DNA from: Limosilactobacillus frumenti DSM 13145
GTDB lineage: Bacteria > Bacillota > Bacilli > Lactobacillales > Lactobacillaceae
Reading direction: 5' to 3'
NCBI RefSeq assembly: GCF_001436045.1
Contig: NZ_AZER01000005.1
Location: forward strand, 1-59,091
Length of the DNA stretch: 59,091 nucleotides
Shown: positions 35,231-45,710 of the stretch, piece after piece
Numbering within the stretch: the first letter of the stretch is position 1
Layout: each line of letters starts with the position of its first letter
The notes under the pieces: model-generated
The model's database searches: none
What the model saw: the letters and a program-made list of their open reading frames with translations, nothing else
Told to the model about the DNA's origin: nothing
Made by a program: the position numbers and the translations under genes

Positions 35231-36850
35231 TTAATATTGTGCTTCCCACTTGGTATCAGCAACCGCCTTTTCAGCGTTATCGACACTAGCTAAGCCTTGG
35301 TCAATGGCTGATTGAGCGACAGCAACGGCGACCCGTTCCGAAAACTGAGTGATATTTTTAACGGGTGGGAGAACAGCAGCGCCGGGTTGATCGGGGTCAA
35401 CTAAGCCGACCAGGGCATGAGCAGCTGCAACTAACATTTGATTATTGATCACTTTAGCTCCCGCAGCGATTGCACCGAGACCAACACCTGGATAGATTAA
35501 GGCATTATTAGCCTGCCCAATATGGAAAGTCGTTTGATCAAGTTGAATGTCAGCAACCGGAATTCCAGTCGCAATTAACGCTTTCCCGTTTGTCCATTTA
35601 AGGAGGTCACTGGCCTTCGCTTCAGCTAGTTCTGTCGGATTAGATAATGGGAAGATAATTGGTCGTGTCGTATTGGCTGTCATTTCACGGACAATTGGTT
35701 CAGTGAAGGCCCCTGGTTGGGTTGAGGTCCCAATCATTACGGTTGGCTGAACAGCATGAACGACTGCGCCTAAATTAGTTAGTCGGTCAGAATTAGGAAA
35801 CTCGTCTCGTTGACGCGTAAATGGCTTTTGTTTGGCTGTTAAAGAAGGGGTATCGTCAAACAAAAGCCCCTGTTTATCAACGAGGTAGAAGTGTTGCTTA
35901 GCTTCTTCTGGCGTTAATCCTTCTCGAACCAGTTCTTCAAATAGTATCCGGACAATCCCCATCCCCGCAGTACCAGCGCCAAAGGTGAGGAATGTTTGGT
36001 CGCGTAACTTTTCCCGGGAAATATTAAGTGCGCCTAATACTCCCGCAAGGGCAATGATCCCGGTTCCTTGGATATCATCGTTGAAGGTTAAAAGACGGTT
36101 TTGGTACTTATCGAGGATTTGGGCAGCGGTGCCTCGACCAAAGTCTTCAAAGTGGAGCAGAGCCTTAGGATATACTTTCTCTACCGTGATAATAAAGTGA
36201 TCGATGAAGTCAAAATACGGTTGTCCGCTGATTCGGGGATGCTGCTCACCGAGGTAGTTAGGATCTTCTAGCAAGTGGTGGTTATTAGTACCAGCATCAA
36301 TCACGACTGGGAGTACTTGTTCAGGGTTAATACCCGCGGCAGCGGTATAAACCATGAGCTTACCAACGGCAATGTCAACGCCATCGACACCCCAGTCACC
36401 AATACCAAGGATTCCTTGAGAATCAGTCACAACGATCAGGCGAATGTCACGGTCGCCGCTTACGTTCAGCAAGCTCTCTTGGATGTTTTCGGGATGCTGG
36501 ACAGACAGGTAAGCAGCATTCTGCGGGCGTAGGTAACGTTCGTTGTACTTTTCAATTGATTCCGCAATCACGGGATCATACACAATTGGCATCATTTCAG
36601 TAATGTGGTGCTGCATGATATAGAAGAATAAGGTCCGGTTAGTGTTGAAAATTTCCATTAAGAAATGGCGCTTTTCAATCCGACTCATCTTGCTTTGGTA
36701 TAACTTGTACATGTCGTTTGCTTGTTGATCAATTGTTTTCACACGTGATGGCAAGGCGCCAATTAGCCCATAACGTCGTCTTTCTTCCATGGTGAATGCA
36801 GTCCCCTTATTTTTGAATGGGTTATTTAAGATGTTCATTGCATCAGTCAT
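35231..36850 (-). CDS. mleS: malolactic enzyme
   Basis: The 539-residue protein is of the malic enzyme fold, with [17 protein letters not shown], the NAD-binding [12 protein letters not shown] and [10 protein letters not shown]. The malolactic-type sequence converts L-malate to L-lactate and CO2 with NAD and Mn as cofactors, saving proton-motive force. The ATG follows AAGGAGA. The LysR gene on the opposite strand is its likely activator; no malate permease lies next to it. Confidence 0.92.
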   Translation of the reverse strand: MTDAMNILNNPFKNKGTAFTMEERRRYGLIGALPSRVKTIDQQANDMYKLYQSKMSRIEKRHFLMEIFNTNRTLFFYIMQHHITEMMPIVYDPVIAESIEKYNERYLRPQNAAYLSVQHPENIQESLLNVSGDRDIRLIVVTDSQGILGIGDWGVDGVDIAVGKLMVYTAAAGINPEQVLPVVIDAGTNNHHLLEDPNYLGEQHPRISGQPYFDFIDHFIITVEKVYPKALLHFEDFGRGTAAQILDKYQNRLLTFNDDIQGTGIIALAGVLGALNISREKLRDQTFLTFGAGTAGMGIVRILFEELVREGLTPEEAKQHFYLVDKQGLLFDDTPSLTAKQKPFTRQRDEFPNSDRLTNLGAVVHAVQPTVMIGTSTQPGAFTEPIVREMTANTTRPIIFPLSNPTELAEAKASDLLKWTNGKALIATGIPVADIQLDQTTFHIGQANNALIYPGVGLGAIAAGAKVINNQMLVAAAHALVGLVDPDQPGAAVLPPVKNITQFSERVAVAVAQSAIDQGLASVDNAEKAVADTKWEAQY

Positions 36851-36925
36851 TTTACTATCTCCTTTGCTTGTTGATACCCTGAGTCTAATTGGTCTCCTAA
36901 ACGATAGTCAAATATGTGGTATATT

Positions 36926-36940
36926 ATAAATATAATTTAT
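36926..36940. promoter_or_regulatory. LysR-type palindrome between mleS and mleR
   Basis: ATAAAT-ATA-ATTTAT is a perfect inverted repeat in the 124-bp divergent region between mleS and its LysR regulator, the standard place of the LysR activation box. Confidence 0.6.
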
Positions 36941-36974
36941 ATATACAATGTAAGACCTATCGAACAAGCAAATT

Positions 36975-37862
36975 ATGAAAATTAAAGAATTAGAATATTT
37001 TATGTCCCTAATAAAAAATAAGAATTTTTCTGCAACTGCTGATGAATTTCATGTCAGTCAACCGACCGTGACGATGGCAATTCAACGGTTAGAAGCCAAG
37101 TACGGGGTAAAGTTCTTCATTCGTGACCATGTTCACCGCCGTATCAAGGTGACCAAGACTGGCCAACAGTTTGCTCGCCACGTGCAAACAATTTTAAACG
37201 AGCTAGTTATTGCCCAACGAGAAATTGACAATGCCAAGCAGCAGAAAATCCATTTTGGGTTACCCGCAATTATTGGCAATTATTATTTTGCTGCACTGGC
37301 CCCTAAGTTGCTGCGGGCACATTTGTTAGAATTATTGGACGTCACTGAAGAAGGTTCTGAACACTTGCTTCAGATGGTACTGGATGGTGATCTTGATATG
37401 GCTTTTCTAGGATCGGATCATACTCCCCACAATGACCAGCTAACAATTCATGAGTTCACCAAGTTTCCATTTAAACTAATTGTGGGGAACACTAATCCGT
37501 TAGCACAACGCCACCAGATTGCTTTTAGTGACCTGCGGGGTCAAAGCTTCATTATGCCCGATACTGATTTTATTCATGTTGCTGCATTTCACCAGATGTC
37601 GCGGGCTGCCCATATTCGACCTAAAGTCATTTATCGGACCAATGATATTCACATTATTAAGCAACTAGTAGCGGAAAATGTTGGGGTCTCGTTTTTAACA
37701 TCATTAGCTCTGACCCCTGATGACCACCTCACATCCTTAAAGTTCACAGACCATCAGCAGCCTTATTTCCACCTGTCCTTGGTAAAACGGCGCAATGAGC
37801 TTTTGACACCATCACAACAGCAGTTATGGGATTTATTAACGAATAAAAAAAGCAGTCATTAG
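36975..37862 (+). CDS. mleR: LysR family regulator, MleR-type
   Basis: The 295-residue regulator has an N-terminal helix-turn-helix (NFSATADEFHVSQPTVTMAI, about 17-36) and a substrate-binding-like effector domain. It is divergent from mleS as MleR is in other lactic acid bacteria, where malate is the co-inducer. The ribosome-binding site is weak. It is convergent with rpiA, sharing a terminator. Confidence 0.88.
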   Translation: MKIKELEYFMSLIKNKNFSATADEFHVSQPTVTMAIQRLEAKYGVKFFIRDHVHRRIKVTKTGQQFARHVQTILNELVIAQREIDNAKQQKIHFGLPAIIGNYYFAALAPKLLRAHLLELLDVTEEGSEHLLQMVLDGDLDMAFLGSDHTPHNDQLTIHEFTKFPFKLIVGNTNPLAQRHQIAFSDLRGQSFIMPDTDFIHVAAFHQMSRAAHIRPKVIYRTNDIHIIKQLVAENVGVSFLTSLALTPDDHLTSLKFTDHQQPYFHLSLVKRRNELLTPSQQQLWDLLTNKKSSH

Positions 37863-37881
37863 CGATTTGCTAATAACTGCT
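37851..37881. terminator. bidirectional terminator mleR/rpiA
   Basis: AGCAGTCATTAGC and GCTAATAACTGCT pair around GATTT. It overlaps the end of mleR and serves the convergent rpiA. Confidence 0.8.
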
Positions 37882-37897
37882 GCACAAATATTAATAA

Positions 37898-38590
37898 TTA
37901 AGGACGAGCATGTAGTAACTTTGGACCATCTTGAGTACCAACTAACACATCGTTAACTTGGTCGAGGAATAAGCCATCTTCAATCAAACCAGCCAGGTCG
38001 ATCAATTCTTTATGAAGCTTGAATGGGTCAATGATTTGCTCAAGGTGCAGGTCGATGATGAAGTTTCGTTGGTGAGTGCGGAACAAGTCGGAATTATCGG
38101 CATTCATTCGCCAGGTTGGCCGGTAACCCTTCCGTGCTAGCCGTCTGAAGAGGTGATGACTACCATAAGGGGTAACTTCCACGGGCAGAGGGAACTTTCC
38201 TAAGTTATCCACCATTTTGGATTCATCAACGATCCACATTACACGGTTAGATGCGTAAGAGACAATCTTTTCCCATAGTAATGCGCCACCGCCGCCTTTA
38301 ATACCTTGGAAATCAGCACTGACTTCATCGGCACCATCGATTGTGAGATCAATATGGTCAACATCATCAATTGCTTTAACGGGGATACCTAGAGATTCAG
38401 CCTGGCGGGTAGTGCGGTTAGAAGTAGTAACACATGTAATGTCAGTGATTTCTCCTGCTTGCATTTTCTTGCCGAGGGCGTCGACTAAGCAATGGACAGT
38501 CGTTCCTGTTCCTAAACCAACGATCATGTCGTCATGAATGTAGTTGACCGCTTCTTGACCGACTTGTTGCTTGAGCTCATCTTGATTCAT
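37898..38590 (-). CDS. rpiA: ribose-5-phosphate isomerase A
   Basis: The 230-residue enzyme interconverts ribose 5-phosphate and ribulose 5-phosphate, linking the phosphoketolase pathway to nucleotide synthesis. It has GLGTGTTVHCLVDAL (26-40), the TIDGADEVSADFQGIKGGGGAL core and EVTPYGSHHL. AGGAGG precedes the ATG. A GNAT acetyltransferase gene lies upstream on the same strand, so the two are probably cotranscribed. Confidence 0.95.
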   Translation of the reverse strand: MNQDELKQQVGQEAVNYIHDDMIVGLGTGTTVHCLVDALGKKMQAGEITDITCVTTSNRTTRQAESLGIPVKAIDDVDHIDLTIDGADEVSADFQGIKGGGGALLWEKIVSYASNRVMWIVDESKMVDNLGKFPLPVEVTPYGSHHLFRRLARKGYRPTWRMNADNSDLFRTHQRNFIIDLHLEQIIDPFKLHKELIDLAGLIEDGLFLDQVNDVLVGTQDGPKLLHARP

Positions 38591-38607
38591 GATGTTCCTC
38601 CTTAAAA

Positions 38608-38904
38608 TTAAAACCGATCTTCCGGTAACAGCACGTGCTGATATTCGGGGTGGATCTTAAATTGCTGTTTGGCAAATGGACACATTAGTTTAACAGTTAA
38701 CCCTTGTTGTTCAGCTAGTTGAACAAAGCGCTTGACTAACTCGGCGGCAATTCCTTGTCCCCGATAATCTGGGTGGACGAAGACCCGTTCAAGAACTACG
38801 CGCTTGGCGACACCAGTTATTTTGGGAAAAGACAGTTCGCCGACAAAGGGATTGTCATTAGTTGAAGCAACGATTCGTTGATTTTGGACTTGATATTTAA
38901 TCAT
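38608..38904 (-). CDS. small GNAT-like N-acetyltransferase (YjdJ type)
   Basis: The 98-residue protein is a short GNAT (COG2388) with the acetyl-CoA loop HPDYRGQGIAAELVKR (about 44-59) and a C-terminal CPFAKQQF. GAGGGG precedes the ATG. It probably acetylates a small metabolite or protein terminus; no substrate is inferred. It precedes rpiA by 17 bases. Confidence 0.85.
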   Translation of the reverse strand: MIKYQVQNQRIVASTNDNPFVGELSFPKITGVAKRVVLERVFVHPDYRGQGIAAELVKRFVQLAEQQGLTVKLMCPFAKQQFKIHPEYQHVLLPEDRF

Positions 38905-38998
38905 TGTTGCCACCCCTCTTTCAAGTAAAGAAATACCATTAATGCTGTTTCTATCATATAATAAAATGACGAACTTAAAAAGAAATGGGTGATTAACG

Positions 38999-39535
38999 AT
39001 GAAACGTGGCTTTCAAGTCGTTTCAACGAAAGAAAATCAAGGACTGCATTTACCTCAGCGACAAACATCGCAAGCTGCCGGCTATGATTTTGAGGCCTCA
39101 GAAGATTTTGTCTTGCCTTCAATTTGGAAAGGTAATTTTCTGAAAGCATTGTGGCATCTTCATCAGGCACAGACCCTTTCTGCGGATGAATTAGCAGCTG
39201 CGGATAAGTGCTTGAAACCATACCTAGTGCCGACTGGCATTAAGGCTTACATGCAGCCAGGTGAATACCTATTATTAGCTAACCGGTCAAGTGGCCCCCT
39301 AAAGCGCCGCTTGATTTTGCCTAACGGTGTTGGTATTGTCGACGCAGATTACTACAATAACGATGCTAACGAAGGGGAAATCTTCTTCCAACTGGTTAAC
39401 TATGGGTTAACTGATTACCATATTAAAAAAGGTGAGCGGATTGGCCAGGGCATTTTCATGTCCTACCTCACTGCTGATGATGAGCAAGCACCGACCGCTC
39501 AAAGGACCGGTGGGTTTGGCTCAACCAAAAAATAA
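38999..39535 (+). CDS. dut: dUTP diphosphatase
   Basis: This 178-residue trimeric-type dUTPase hydrolyses dUTP to dUMP. The five motifs are visible: AAGYDFEA (26-33), NRSSGPLKR (about 94-102), LPNGVGIVDADYYNN, GERIGQGIF and the flexible C-terminal RTGGFGST. It has a longer insertion after motif 1 than the common 150-residue form, as in other lactobacilli. It is followed by radA after 180 bases, in which no gene is seen. Confidence 0.93.
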   Translation: MKRGFQVVSTKENQGLHLPQRQTSQAAGYDFEASEDFVLPSIWKGNFLKALWHLHQAQTLSADELAAADKCLKPYLVPTGIKAYMQPGEYLLLANRSSGPLKRRLILPNGVGIVDADYYNNDANEGEIFFQLVNYGLTDYHIKKGERIGQGIFMSYLTADDEQAPTAQRTGGFGSTKK

Positions 39536-39716
39536 TATAGCAAATTCATTTTGAAAGCGAAATAACTCTATTAAATTAACTGCCAAATTGGCGATTTTTT
39601 TGCCAGTGGAACGGTCCAAAGATTGATAATTTTATAATTGGTAGGGATCACTTATTTATCAGGGTTGCATGCGCCACCACTAAAAAGCGCATCAATCAGA
39701 TGAAAGGAAGGCTGAA

Positions 39717-41090
39717 ATGGCCAGAGTAAAGACACAGTATATTTGTCAAAATTGCGGGTACAATTCACCACGATATTTAGGACGCTGCCCAAACTGTGGT
39801 GAGTGGAATACCTTTGTTGAAGAACAAGTTGAAACTGGTGCTAAGGCAACGAAACAAGCGACAACGACCTTGACTGGTTTAGTTGCTAAGCCGCAAAAAA
39901 TTAGTGACATTAATAGTCATGAAATGCCTAGAGTCAAGACTAAATTAAACGAATTAAACCGAGTCCTAGGGGGCGGAATTGTTCCAGGGTCTTTGATTTT
40001 AATCGGTGGTGATCCGGGAATTGGGAAATCGACCCTATTGCTTCAAGTATCCGGACAATTAAGTGATGAACATCACCGGGTCTTGTATGTTTCTGGGGAA
40101 GAAAGTGCCACTCAAATTAAGATGCGGGCGGAACGGCTGAATGTGGCCGCAGATGACTTTTATATTTATCCTGAAACAAATATGGATAGCATTCGAAACA
40201 CCATTCGGGAGTTAAAGCCTGAATACGTCGTGATTGACTCTGTACAAACAATGCAAGCCACGGATGTTTCATCGGCGATTGGCTCTGTTTCCCAGATCCG
40301 GGAAGTGACTGCCCAGTTAATGCAGATTGCCAAGAGCAACAACATCACTATCTTTGTGGTCGGGCACGTAACAAAAGGTGGTGCCCTAGCAGGGCCAAAG
40401 ATTTTGGAGCACATGGTAGATACCGTGCTGTACTTTGAAGGTGACCTTCACCATACTTATCGGATTCTACGATCAGTCAAAAACCGGTTTGGGTCCACTA
40501 ATGAACTGGGTATTTTTGAAATGCATACTAATGGGTTGACCGAAGTTAAAAACCCATCCGAAATCTTTTTGGAAGAACGACTCAAGGATGCTACCGGTTC
40601 AGCAGTGGTAGTATCGCTCGAAGGAACCCGGCCAATCCTCGTTGAAATTCAGGCCCTGGTTACGCCAACTGTTTACGGTAATGCCCAGCGAACTGCTACC
40701 GGTTTAAGCCGAAACCGTGTATCATTAATAATGGCCGTTTTGGAGAAACGTGCTAACTTAATGCTGCAAAACCAAGATGCTTATTTAAAGGCGGCTGGTG
40801 GTGTTAAACTGGACGAACCTGCCATTGATTTAGCAATTGCTGTCAGCATCGCTTCTAGTTATCGTGACAAAGGGACCCGTCCATCGGATGCTTTTGTTGG
40901 CGAAGTTGGTTTAACAGGAGAAATCCGCCGAGTGAACCGCATCGAACAGCGGGTCGCCGAAGCACAGAAACTCGGTTTTGAGCGGATCTTTGTTCCCAAA
41001 AATAACTTAAAGGGATGGCAAGCACCATCCGGGATTGAAGTAATTGGGGTGGCAACGTTACGTCAAGCATTGCGGTTGGCATTAGGATAA
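39717..41090 (+). CDS. radA: DNA repair ATPase RadA (Sms)
   Basis: The 457-residue protein promotes branch migration in recombinational repair. An N-terminal zinc finger ([21 protein letters not shown], 10-30), Walker [11 protein letters not shown] (about 98-107), the RadA-specific KNRFGSTNE and a C-terminal Lon-like domain are seen. AAAGGAAGG precedes the ATG. The yacL gene follows directly, as in Bacillus and other Firmicutes. Confidence 0.96.
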   Translation: MARVKTQYICQNCGYNSPRYLGRCPNCGEWNTFVEEQVETGAKATKQATTTLTGLVAKPQKISDINSHEMPRVKTKLNELNRVLGGGIVPGSLILIGGDPGIGKSTLLLQVSGQLSDEHHRVLYVSGEESATQIKMRAERLNVAADDFYIYPETNMDSIRNTIRELKPEYVVIDSVQTMQATDVSSAIGSVSQIREVTAQLMQIAKSNNITIFVVGHVTKGGALAGPKILEHMVDTVLYFEGDLHHTYRILRSVKNRFGSTNELGIFEMHTNGLTEVKNPSEIFLEERLKDATGSAVVVSLEGTRPILVEIQALVTPTVYGNAQRTATGLSRNRVSLIMAVLEKRANLMLQNQDAYLKAAGGVKLDEPAIDLAIAVSIASSYRDKGTRPSDAFVGEVGLTGEIRRVNRIEQRVAEAQKLGFERIFVPKNNLKGWQAPSGIEVIGVATLRQALRLALG

Positions 41091-41115
41091 AAATTTAATG
41101 AAAGGAGGAACCAAT

Positions 41116-42252
41116 GTGGATTTACGAAAACGAATTGTACGCTTGATTTATGTAATTGTTGGTGCGGCAATCGGTTTTTATTACTTACCCCTGGTTTGGG
41201 ACATCATGGGGTGGCATTTAAATAATGCTCTCCTTGTCTTTATTGACCTTTTTATTGGTGCAATTATTTTTTGGTTACTTTCATTATTATTGGCCGGGCC
41301 AACAATTCAACTAATTACCCGCATTGAAAAAGAACTGACCAAGCAAGGGCCGGTATACTTGTTTTTTGGGACTTTATTAACGGCCATCGGTCTGGCATTA
41401 GCGATCCTGGTTTCGATTCCCTTATGGCGGACATCGATTCCGGTAATTAACAATATTTTGCCAATTTTACTGATGGTAGTGTTCTCGTACTTTGGATACC
41501 GGATCGGGACGACGCGGTTAGATGAATGGAAGAACCTGCTTGCTAGTCGCCGTGGCCGCCGAAATGATGATAATGAAGTCATTACTGAACAGGATGCCAA
41601 TTACCACCATTACAAAATTTTGGATACTAATATCCTGATAGACGGGCGAATTTATGATTTAGTCAAAACTGGCTTCTTGGAAGGAACGTTGCTGGTACCT
41701 AACTTTGTTTTATATGAACTGCAGTACATTGCTGATTCTGGTGAAAGTATTAAACGGGTCCGCGGACGTCGCGGATTGGATATTTTGAACAAACTGCGGG
41801 AAGAAAAAATTGTCCCAATCGAAATGTACGATGGTGACTTTGAAGATATCCCGGAAGTGGACTCAAAGTTAATTGCGTTAGCTAAGAAGGTTCACGGCGT
41901 AATCGTGACGAATGATTATAATCTTAATAAAGTCATCCAGTTCCAAAATGTCCAGGTCCTCAACATTAATAACCTGGCCAAGTCGCTGCGACCGCGTGTT
42001 ATCCCTGGGGAAAAGCTGTCAGTCATCGTTGTTAAAAATGGTACTGAGCGGCAACAGGGGGTAGCTTATCTTGATGATGGTACAATGGTTGTTGTCGAAG
42101 ATGGTCGTTTCTTTATGAACAAACGAATTGAAGTGGAAGTTACTAGTGCTTTGCAAACCGATGCTGGGCGCATGATCTTTGCACGTCCATTACATTCACA
42201 AAAAGGCATTGATGGACATTCAGATGATAGTCAATCGACAAAGAAAAAATGA
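41116..42252 (+). CDS. yacL: PIN/TRAM domain membrane protein
   Basis: The 378-residue protein has four N-terminal membrane helices, then a PIN nuclease-like domain (HYKILDTNILIDGRIYDL, about 170-187, with acidic residues and VTNDYNLNKV) and a C-terminal TRAM RNA-binding domain. The start is GTG behind AAAGGAGG rather than the ATG overlapping that site. The radA-yacL order is conserved. A role in RNA or DNA processing at the membrane is inferred; the enzyme activity is unproven. Confidence 0.9.
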   Translation: MDLRKRIVRLIYVIVGAAIGFYYLPLVWDIMGWHLNNALLVFIDLFIGAIIFWLLSLLLAGPTIQLITRIEKELTKQGPVYLFFGTLLTAIGLALAILVSIPLWRTSIPVINNILPILLMVVFSYFGYRIGTTRLDEWKNLLASRRGRRNDDNEVITEQDANYHHYKILDTNILIDGRIYDLVKTGFLEGTLLVPNFVLYELQYIADSGESIKRVRGRRGLDILNKLREEKIVPIEMYDGDFEDIPEVDSKLIALAKKVHGVIVTNDYNLNKVIQFQNVQVLNINNLAKSLRPRVIPGEKLSVIVVKNGTERQQGVAYLDDGTMVVVEDGRFFMNKRIEVEVTSALQTDAGRMIFARPLHSQKGIDGHSDDSQSTKKK

Positions 42253-42297
42253 TTTTAAGCGGAGCATCTTTACTTTTGCTTAATAATTCGTTATGCT

Positions 42298-42340
42298 AGA
42301 TATCGATGGTAATTCTTAACATTATCGATATCTTTTTTTA
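42298..42340 (+). terminator. terminator of radA-yacL
   Basis: AGATATCGAT (42298-42307) pairs with ATCGATATCT (42324-42333) and is followed by a T-run. Confidence 0.8.
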
Positions 42341-42372
42341 TTTCGTTCGTGTTTAGAAAGGGGCGGTTATTG

Positions 42373-44031
42373 ATGACCGATATTGAAATTGCTGATCAAG
42401 CGACAATGAAACCCATTCAAGAGATTGCAAAATCTATTGGCCTGAGTGACAATCAGATTGAACAATATGGTAAGTACAAGGCAAAGATTAGTTTGCCGGT
42501 TAACGAACAGGCAGATAAGAAGCATAAGTTAATCTTAGTAACTTCCATTAACCCAACTCCAGCTGGTGAAGGTAAGTCCACAGTCTTGGTTGGATTAGGG
42601 GATGCGTTAAATCAACTACACCACCAAACGATTATTGCCATGCGGGAACCTTCCATGGGTCCGGTATTTGGTATTAAGGGTGGAGCAACTGGTGGTGGCT
42701 ATAGTCAGGTCATCCCCATGGAAGACATTAACCTCCACTTTACTGGTGACCTCCATGCTCTCACTAGTGCCAACAATACTTTAGCTGCTTTAATTGATAA
42801 CTATGTGATGAGGGATAACGCTTTAAATCTCGATCCCCGGCGAATCATTTGGAAGCGGGTCGAAGATGTCAATGATCGCGCATTACGGAATGTAATCACT
42901 GGCCTTGGTGGAGTCATGCAGGGTGTTCCTCGTCAAACTGGTTTTGACATTACCGCTGCTTCCGAATTGATGGCGATCTTATGTTTGTCCGCCGACTTAA
43001 TGGACCTTAAAAAACGGATTGGCCAAATTGTCGTCGGCTACACGTATGATCGGCAGCCCGTAACTGTTCATCAGTTAGGCTTTGAAGATGCAATTACTAT
43101 TCTTCTTAAAGATGCTATTAAGCCAAACCTCGTTCAAACACTGGACCATACTCCTGCTATCATTCATGGTGGTCCATTTGCCAATATTGCGCATGGATGC
43201 AACAGTGTTTTAGCTACCCAAACCGCAATGAAGCTGGCAGATTATACCGTTACCGAAGCTGGTTTTGGTGCCGATCTGGGTGCAGAAAAGTTCTTAGATA
43301 TCAAGCGACCAGTTCTCGGTAAGACACCTGATGCCATTGTAATTGTTGCTACTGTGCGGGCACTGGAATACAATGGTGGCGCGGCTTTAGCTGACTTGAA
43401 AAATGAACAATTACCCGCATTAAAGAAGGGGCTAGCCAACCTAAACCGCCACATTCACAACATGCAAAACTACGGTTTACCAGTGGTAGTTGCAATTAAC
43501 CATTTTGTTAACGATACGGCAGCTGAAGTACAAACAATTGAAAATAATTGTAAGTCTCTTGGCGTGAACGTTGTTGTTGCAGATAGCTGGGCAAAGGGTG
43601 GTCAAGGTACTCAAGACCTCGCTAAGGAAGTTGTCCGGTTGGCAGATCAATCAAGTACCTTCCAGCCTTTGTATTCGGCTGACGATTCGATTGAAGACAA
43701 GGTTAATAAGATTGCTAAGCACATTTATGGTGCGGGAGAGGTTGCTTTTAGCAAGAAAGCACGTAAGCAACTGAAGCAATTCGCTGAATTTGGTTGGGAT
43801 AAATTGCCCGTTTGTGTCGCTAAAACTCAGTATTCATTTACTGACGACCAAACGCAATTAGGCGCCCCTGAAGGATTCACCTTCCACATTCGGGAGTTTG
43901 TTCCTAAGTTGGGAGCGGGCTTTATCGTCGCCTTATCTGGTAATATGATGACGATGCCTGGGTTATCAAAACATCCGGCAGCAGCGAAGATGACGATTGA
44001 CAAAGATGGTAAGATTACTGGATTATTTTAA
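42373..44031 (+). CDS. fhs: formate--tetrahydrofolate ligase
   Basis: The 552-residue enzyme forms 10-formyl-tetrahydrofolate from formate, ATP and THF for purine synthesis. The P-loop region [14 protein letters not shown] (about 57-70), [19 protein letters not shown] and the C-terminal PGLSKHPAA are diagnostic. GAAAGGGG precedes the ATG; a frame from 42349 lacks an RBS. Single gene with its own terminator (44039-44078). Confidence 0.96.
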   Translation: MTDIEIADQATMKPIQEIAKSIGLSDNQIEQYGKYKAKISLPVNEQADKKHKLILVTSINPTPAGEGKSTVLVGLGDALNQLHHQTIIAMREPSMGPVFGIKGGATGGGYSQVIPMEDINLHFTGDLHALTSANNTLAALIDNYVMRDNALNLDPRRIIWKRVEDVNDRALRNVITGLGGVMQGVPRQTGFDITAASELMAILCLSADLMDLKKRIGQIVVGYTYDRQPVTVHQLGFEDAITILLKDAIKPNLVQTLDHTPAIIHGGPFANIAHGCNSVLATQTAMKLADYTVTEAGFGADLGAEKFLDIKRPVLGKTPDAIVIVATVRALEYNGGAALADLKNEQLPALKKGLANLNRHIHNMQNYGLPVVVAINHFVNDTAAEVQTIENNCKSLGVNVVVADSWAKGGQGTQDLAKEVVRLADQSSTFQPLYSADDSIEDKVNKIAKHIYGAGEVAFSKKARKQLKQFAEFGWDKLPVCVAKTQYSFTDDQTQLGAPEGFTFHIREFVPKLGAGFIVALSGNMMTMPGLSKHPAAAKMTIDKDGKITGLF

Positions 44032-44038
44032 AATTAAG

Positions 44039-44079
44039 AACGGTCTGGTTCGCGTTAATAGCGAGAACCAGACCGTTTG
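44039..44079 (+). terminator. terminator of fhs
   Basis: AACGGTCTGGTTCGC and GCGAGAACCAGACCGTT pair around a short loop. Confidence 0.8.
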
Positions 44080-44173
44080 CCTTATTTCGAATAATTTTGA
44101 GTATCTTGCAAGTAGTGGTGGGCGTGATTAATCTTTGCTATTCAGTATTTGTGCTGTAGTATTTTTAAAAAGT

Positions 44174-44224
44174 AAACGGACGTATTGATAGCGCCATCAA
44201 CGGCTAAATCAACACGCCCGTTTT
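44174..44224. terminator. terminator of the gcvH-like gene
   Basis: AAACGGACGTATTGAT (44174-44189) pairs with ATCAACACGCCCGTTT, with a long internal stem. It ends the minus-strand operon and may be bidirectional. Confidence 0.7.
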
Positions 44225-44230
44225 AATTAT

Positions 44231-44578
44231 TTAGATTTCTACTGTTACTAATACAGGATCTTTCTGACCACTTAACAGCGATGGATCATCTTGAAATTCA
44301 GACCGCACATTGATGATCTTGCCAGCAAATGGGGAGTTGAAAGTTTCAACGGCTTTTCCACCTTCGATATCAATAATCTGGTCATCCTTTTGGACTTGAT
44401 CGTCAACTTGGGGAGTATCTAAGAAAGTGATATCACCCAACTCGTCAATGATCTTGGAGTCTAAACCAATCTTGACAGTGTCATGATCTTTTTGCCACCA
44501 CAGGCCGTTTTCCTCATGATGGATTTGAGGCTTAATTCCGAAAAGGTTTTTGAACCAGTTAACAAAACTTTGCCACAT
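44231..44578 (-). CDS. GcvH-like lipoyl carrier protein
   Basis: The 115-residue protein carries a lipoyl-type hammerhead fold with the modifiable Lys75 in IEGGKAVETFNSPFAG. Glycine cleavage H proteins have a comparable motif, but no gcvP, gcvT or lpd is in the window, so a role in glycine breakdown is not supported here. Related GcvH-like proteins serve as substrates of class M sirtuin/macrodomain systems in other Firmicutes. It lies 13 bases after lplA on the same strand and is presumably lipoylated by it. Confidence 0.85.
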   Translation of the reverse strand: MWQSFVNWFKNLFGIKPQIHHEENGLWWQKDHDTVKIGLDSKIIDELGDITFLDTPQVDDQVQKDDQIIDIEGGKAVETFNSPFAGKIINVRSEFQDDPSLLSGQKDPVLVTVEI

Positions 44579-44591
44579 AGTAATTCCTCCT

Positions 44592-45620
44592 TTAATCAGC
44601 GGAAAGGATTAATTGTGCTAATTGACTTGGATCAGCATGACCAAGGTTGGCATCCAAATCCGCTTTAGTTAATGCTTCTTCAATACTTGTTGCATCCATT
44701 TTAACACCAACCAGGGCTTGTTCGACCTTGTGCGGATCGCCAGCAGTGAAGAAATCACCATAGATCTTGTCTTCAGTGATTTGATTGTCCTTGACATTAA
44801 AGTTAAAGGCAATTGTCCCCACTGGGTAGTGTTTAGAAACGTAGTGCTTATAACCAGGGTTCTTACCATAATTCCATTCGTCAGTCCGGTATTTGGAGTC
44901 TAACCGTTGATCAATAATTGACCAGTCGTGATCAGTTAAGTGGTATGTTTCAACATCATCCATGGAGTCGACACCAAACATATGGCAAAGCAGGTAATTC
45001 TTGAAGTCCTCAGTGGTCCAATCTTGGTACTTTTCTGGGAGGTAAGGTTTGATGTTGGTTACCCGCGCATCAACTGACTTGACTCCCTTTGAAGCAAGCT
45101 TATCTTTTTCAGGGGTCAGCACTTCATTGGCTGCTTCCATGTTCAGGTCAAACATGATCGTCCCTCCAGCAGCGTAGGCATCATTAGCCTTGACAATGGC
45201 CATTCCAGAGAACTTCTTCCCATCAATTGCCATATCGTTTCGACCACGGACTTCTGCGGACTTAATACCTAAGTCATGCAGGGCATCAACAATTGGATCA
45301 CCAATACGGTGGAAGTCGCCGAAGTGACCATCATCACCAATAATAATATTTTCAAAGACCAGGTTACCGTAATCGTGGTAAACAGCACCACCACCACTAG
45401 AACGACGAACCAACTCAATATTGTGTTTCTTCAAATATGGCAGGTCAATTTCAGCATAAGCGTTTTGGTTAACCCCGATGATAACGGCTGGTTGGTTGAT
45501 ATAACAAATGAGACCATGACCCTTTAGTCGTAAGTCGTTAATCAGGTAATTATCTAAAGATTGGTTAACAATTGCATCGTAGACTGGTTTGCCATTACGA
45601 CTTGTATCAATAAAAAACAT
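44592..45620 (-). CDS. lplA: lipoate--protein ligase
   Basis: This 342-residue enzyme attaches scavenged lipoate to carrier lysines. The RRSSGGGAVYHDYGN motif (about 72-86) and KFSGMA with the accessory C-terminal domain are typical of LplA. The ATG lies 8 bases after AAGGAG; a longer frame begins with GTG too near to it. A cre-like sequence (45647-45660, minus) and the structured RNA at 45711-45860 precede it, so carbon or RNA-level control is possible. Confidence 0.93.
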   Translation of the reverse strand: MFFIDTSRNGKPVYDAIVNQSLDNYLINDLRLKGHGLICYINQPAVIIGVNQNAYAEIDLPYLKKHNIELVRRSSGGGAVYHDYGNLVFENIIIGDDGHFGDFHRIGDPIVDALHDLGIKSAEVRGRNDMAIDGKKFSGMAIVKANDAYAAGGTIMFDLNMEAANEVLTPEKDKLASKGVKSVDARVTNIKPYLPEKYQDWTTEDFKNYLLCHMFGVDSMDDVETYHLTDHDWSIIDQRLDSKYRTDEWNYGKNPGYKHYVSKHYPVGTIAFNFNVKDNQITEDKIYGDFFTAGDPHKVEQALVGVKMDATSIEEALTKADLDANLGHADPSQLAQLILSAD

Positions 45621-45646
45621 AAATACCACTCCTTGATCATTAAAAC

Positions 45647-45660
45647 GGAATACGCTTACA
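45647..45660 (-). promoter_or_regulatory. cre-like site upstream of lplA
   Basis: On the minus strand TGTAAGCGTATTCC fits 10 of 12 fixed positions of the CcpA consensus TGWAANCGNTNWCA. It lies about 30 bases before the lplA start. Confidence 0.35.
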
Positions 45661-45710
45661 TTTTACCCCTAAATTGTGAACTAAGGTAGTAATCAGCCCT
45701 GAAAAAAGAC

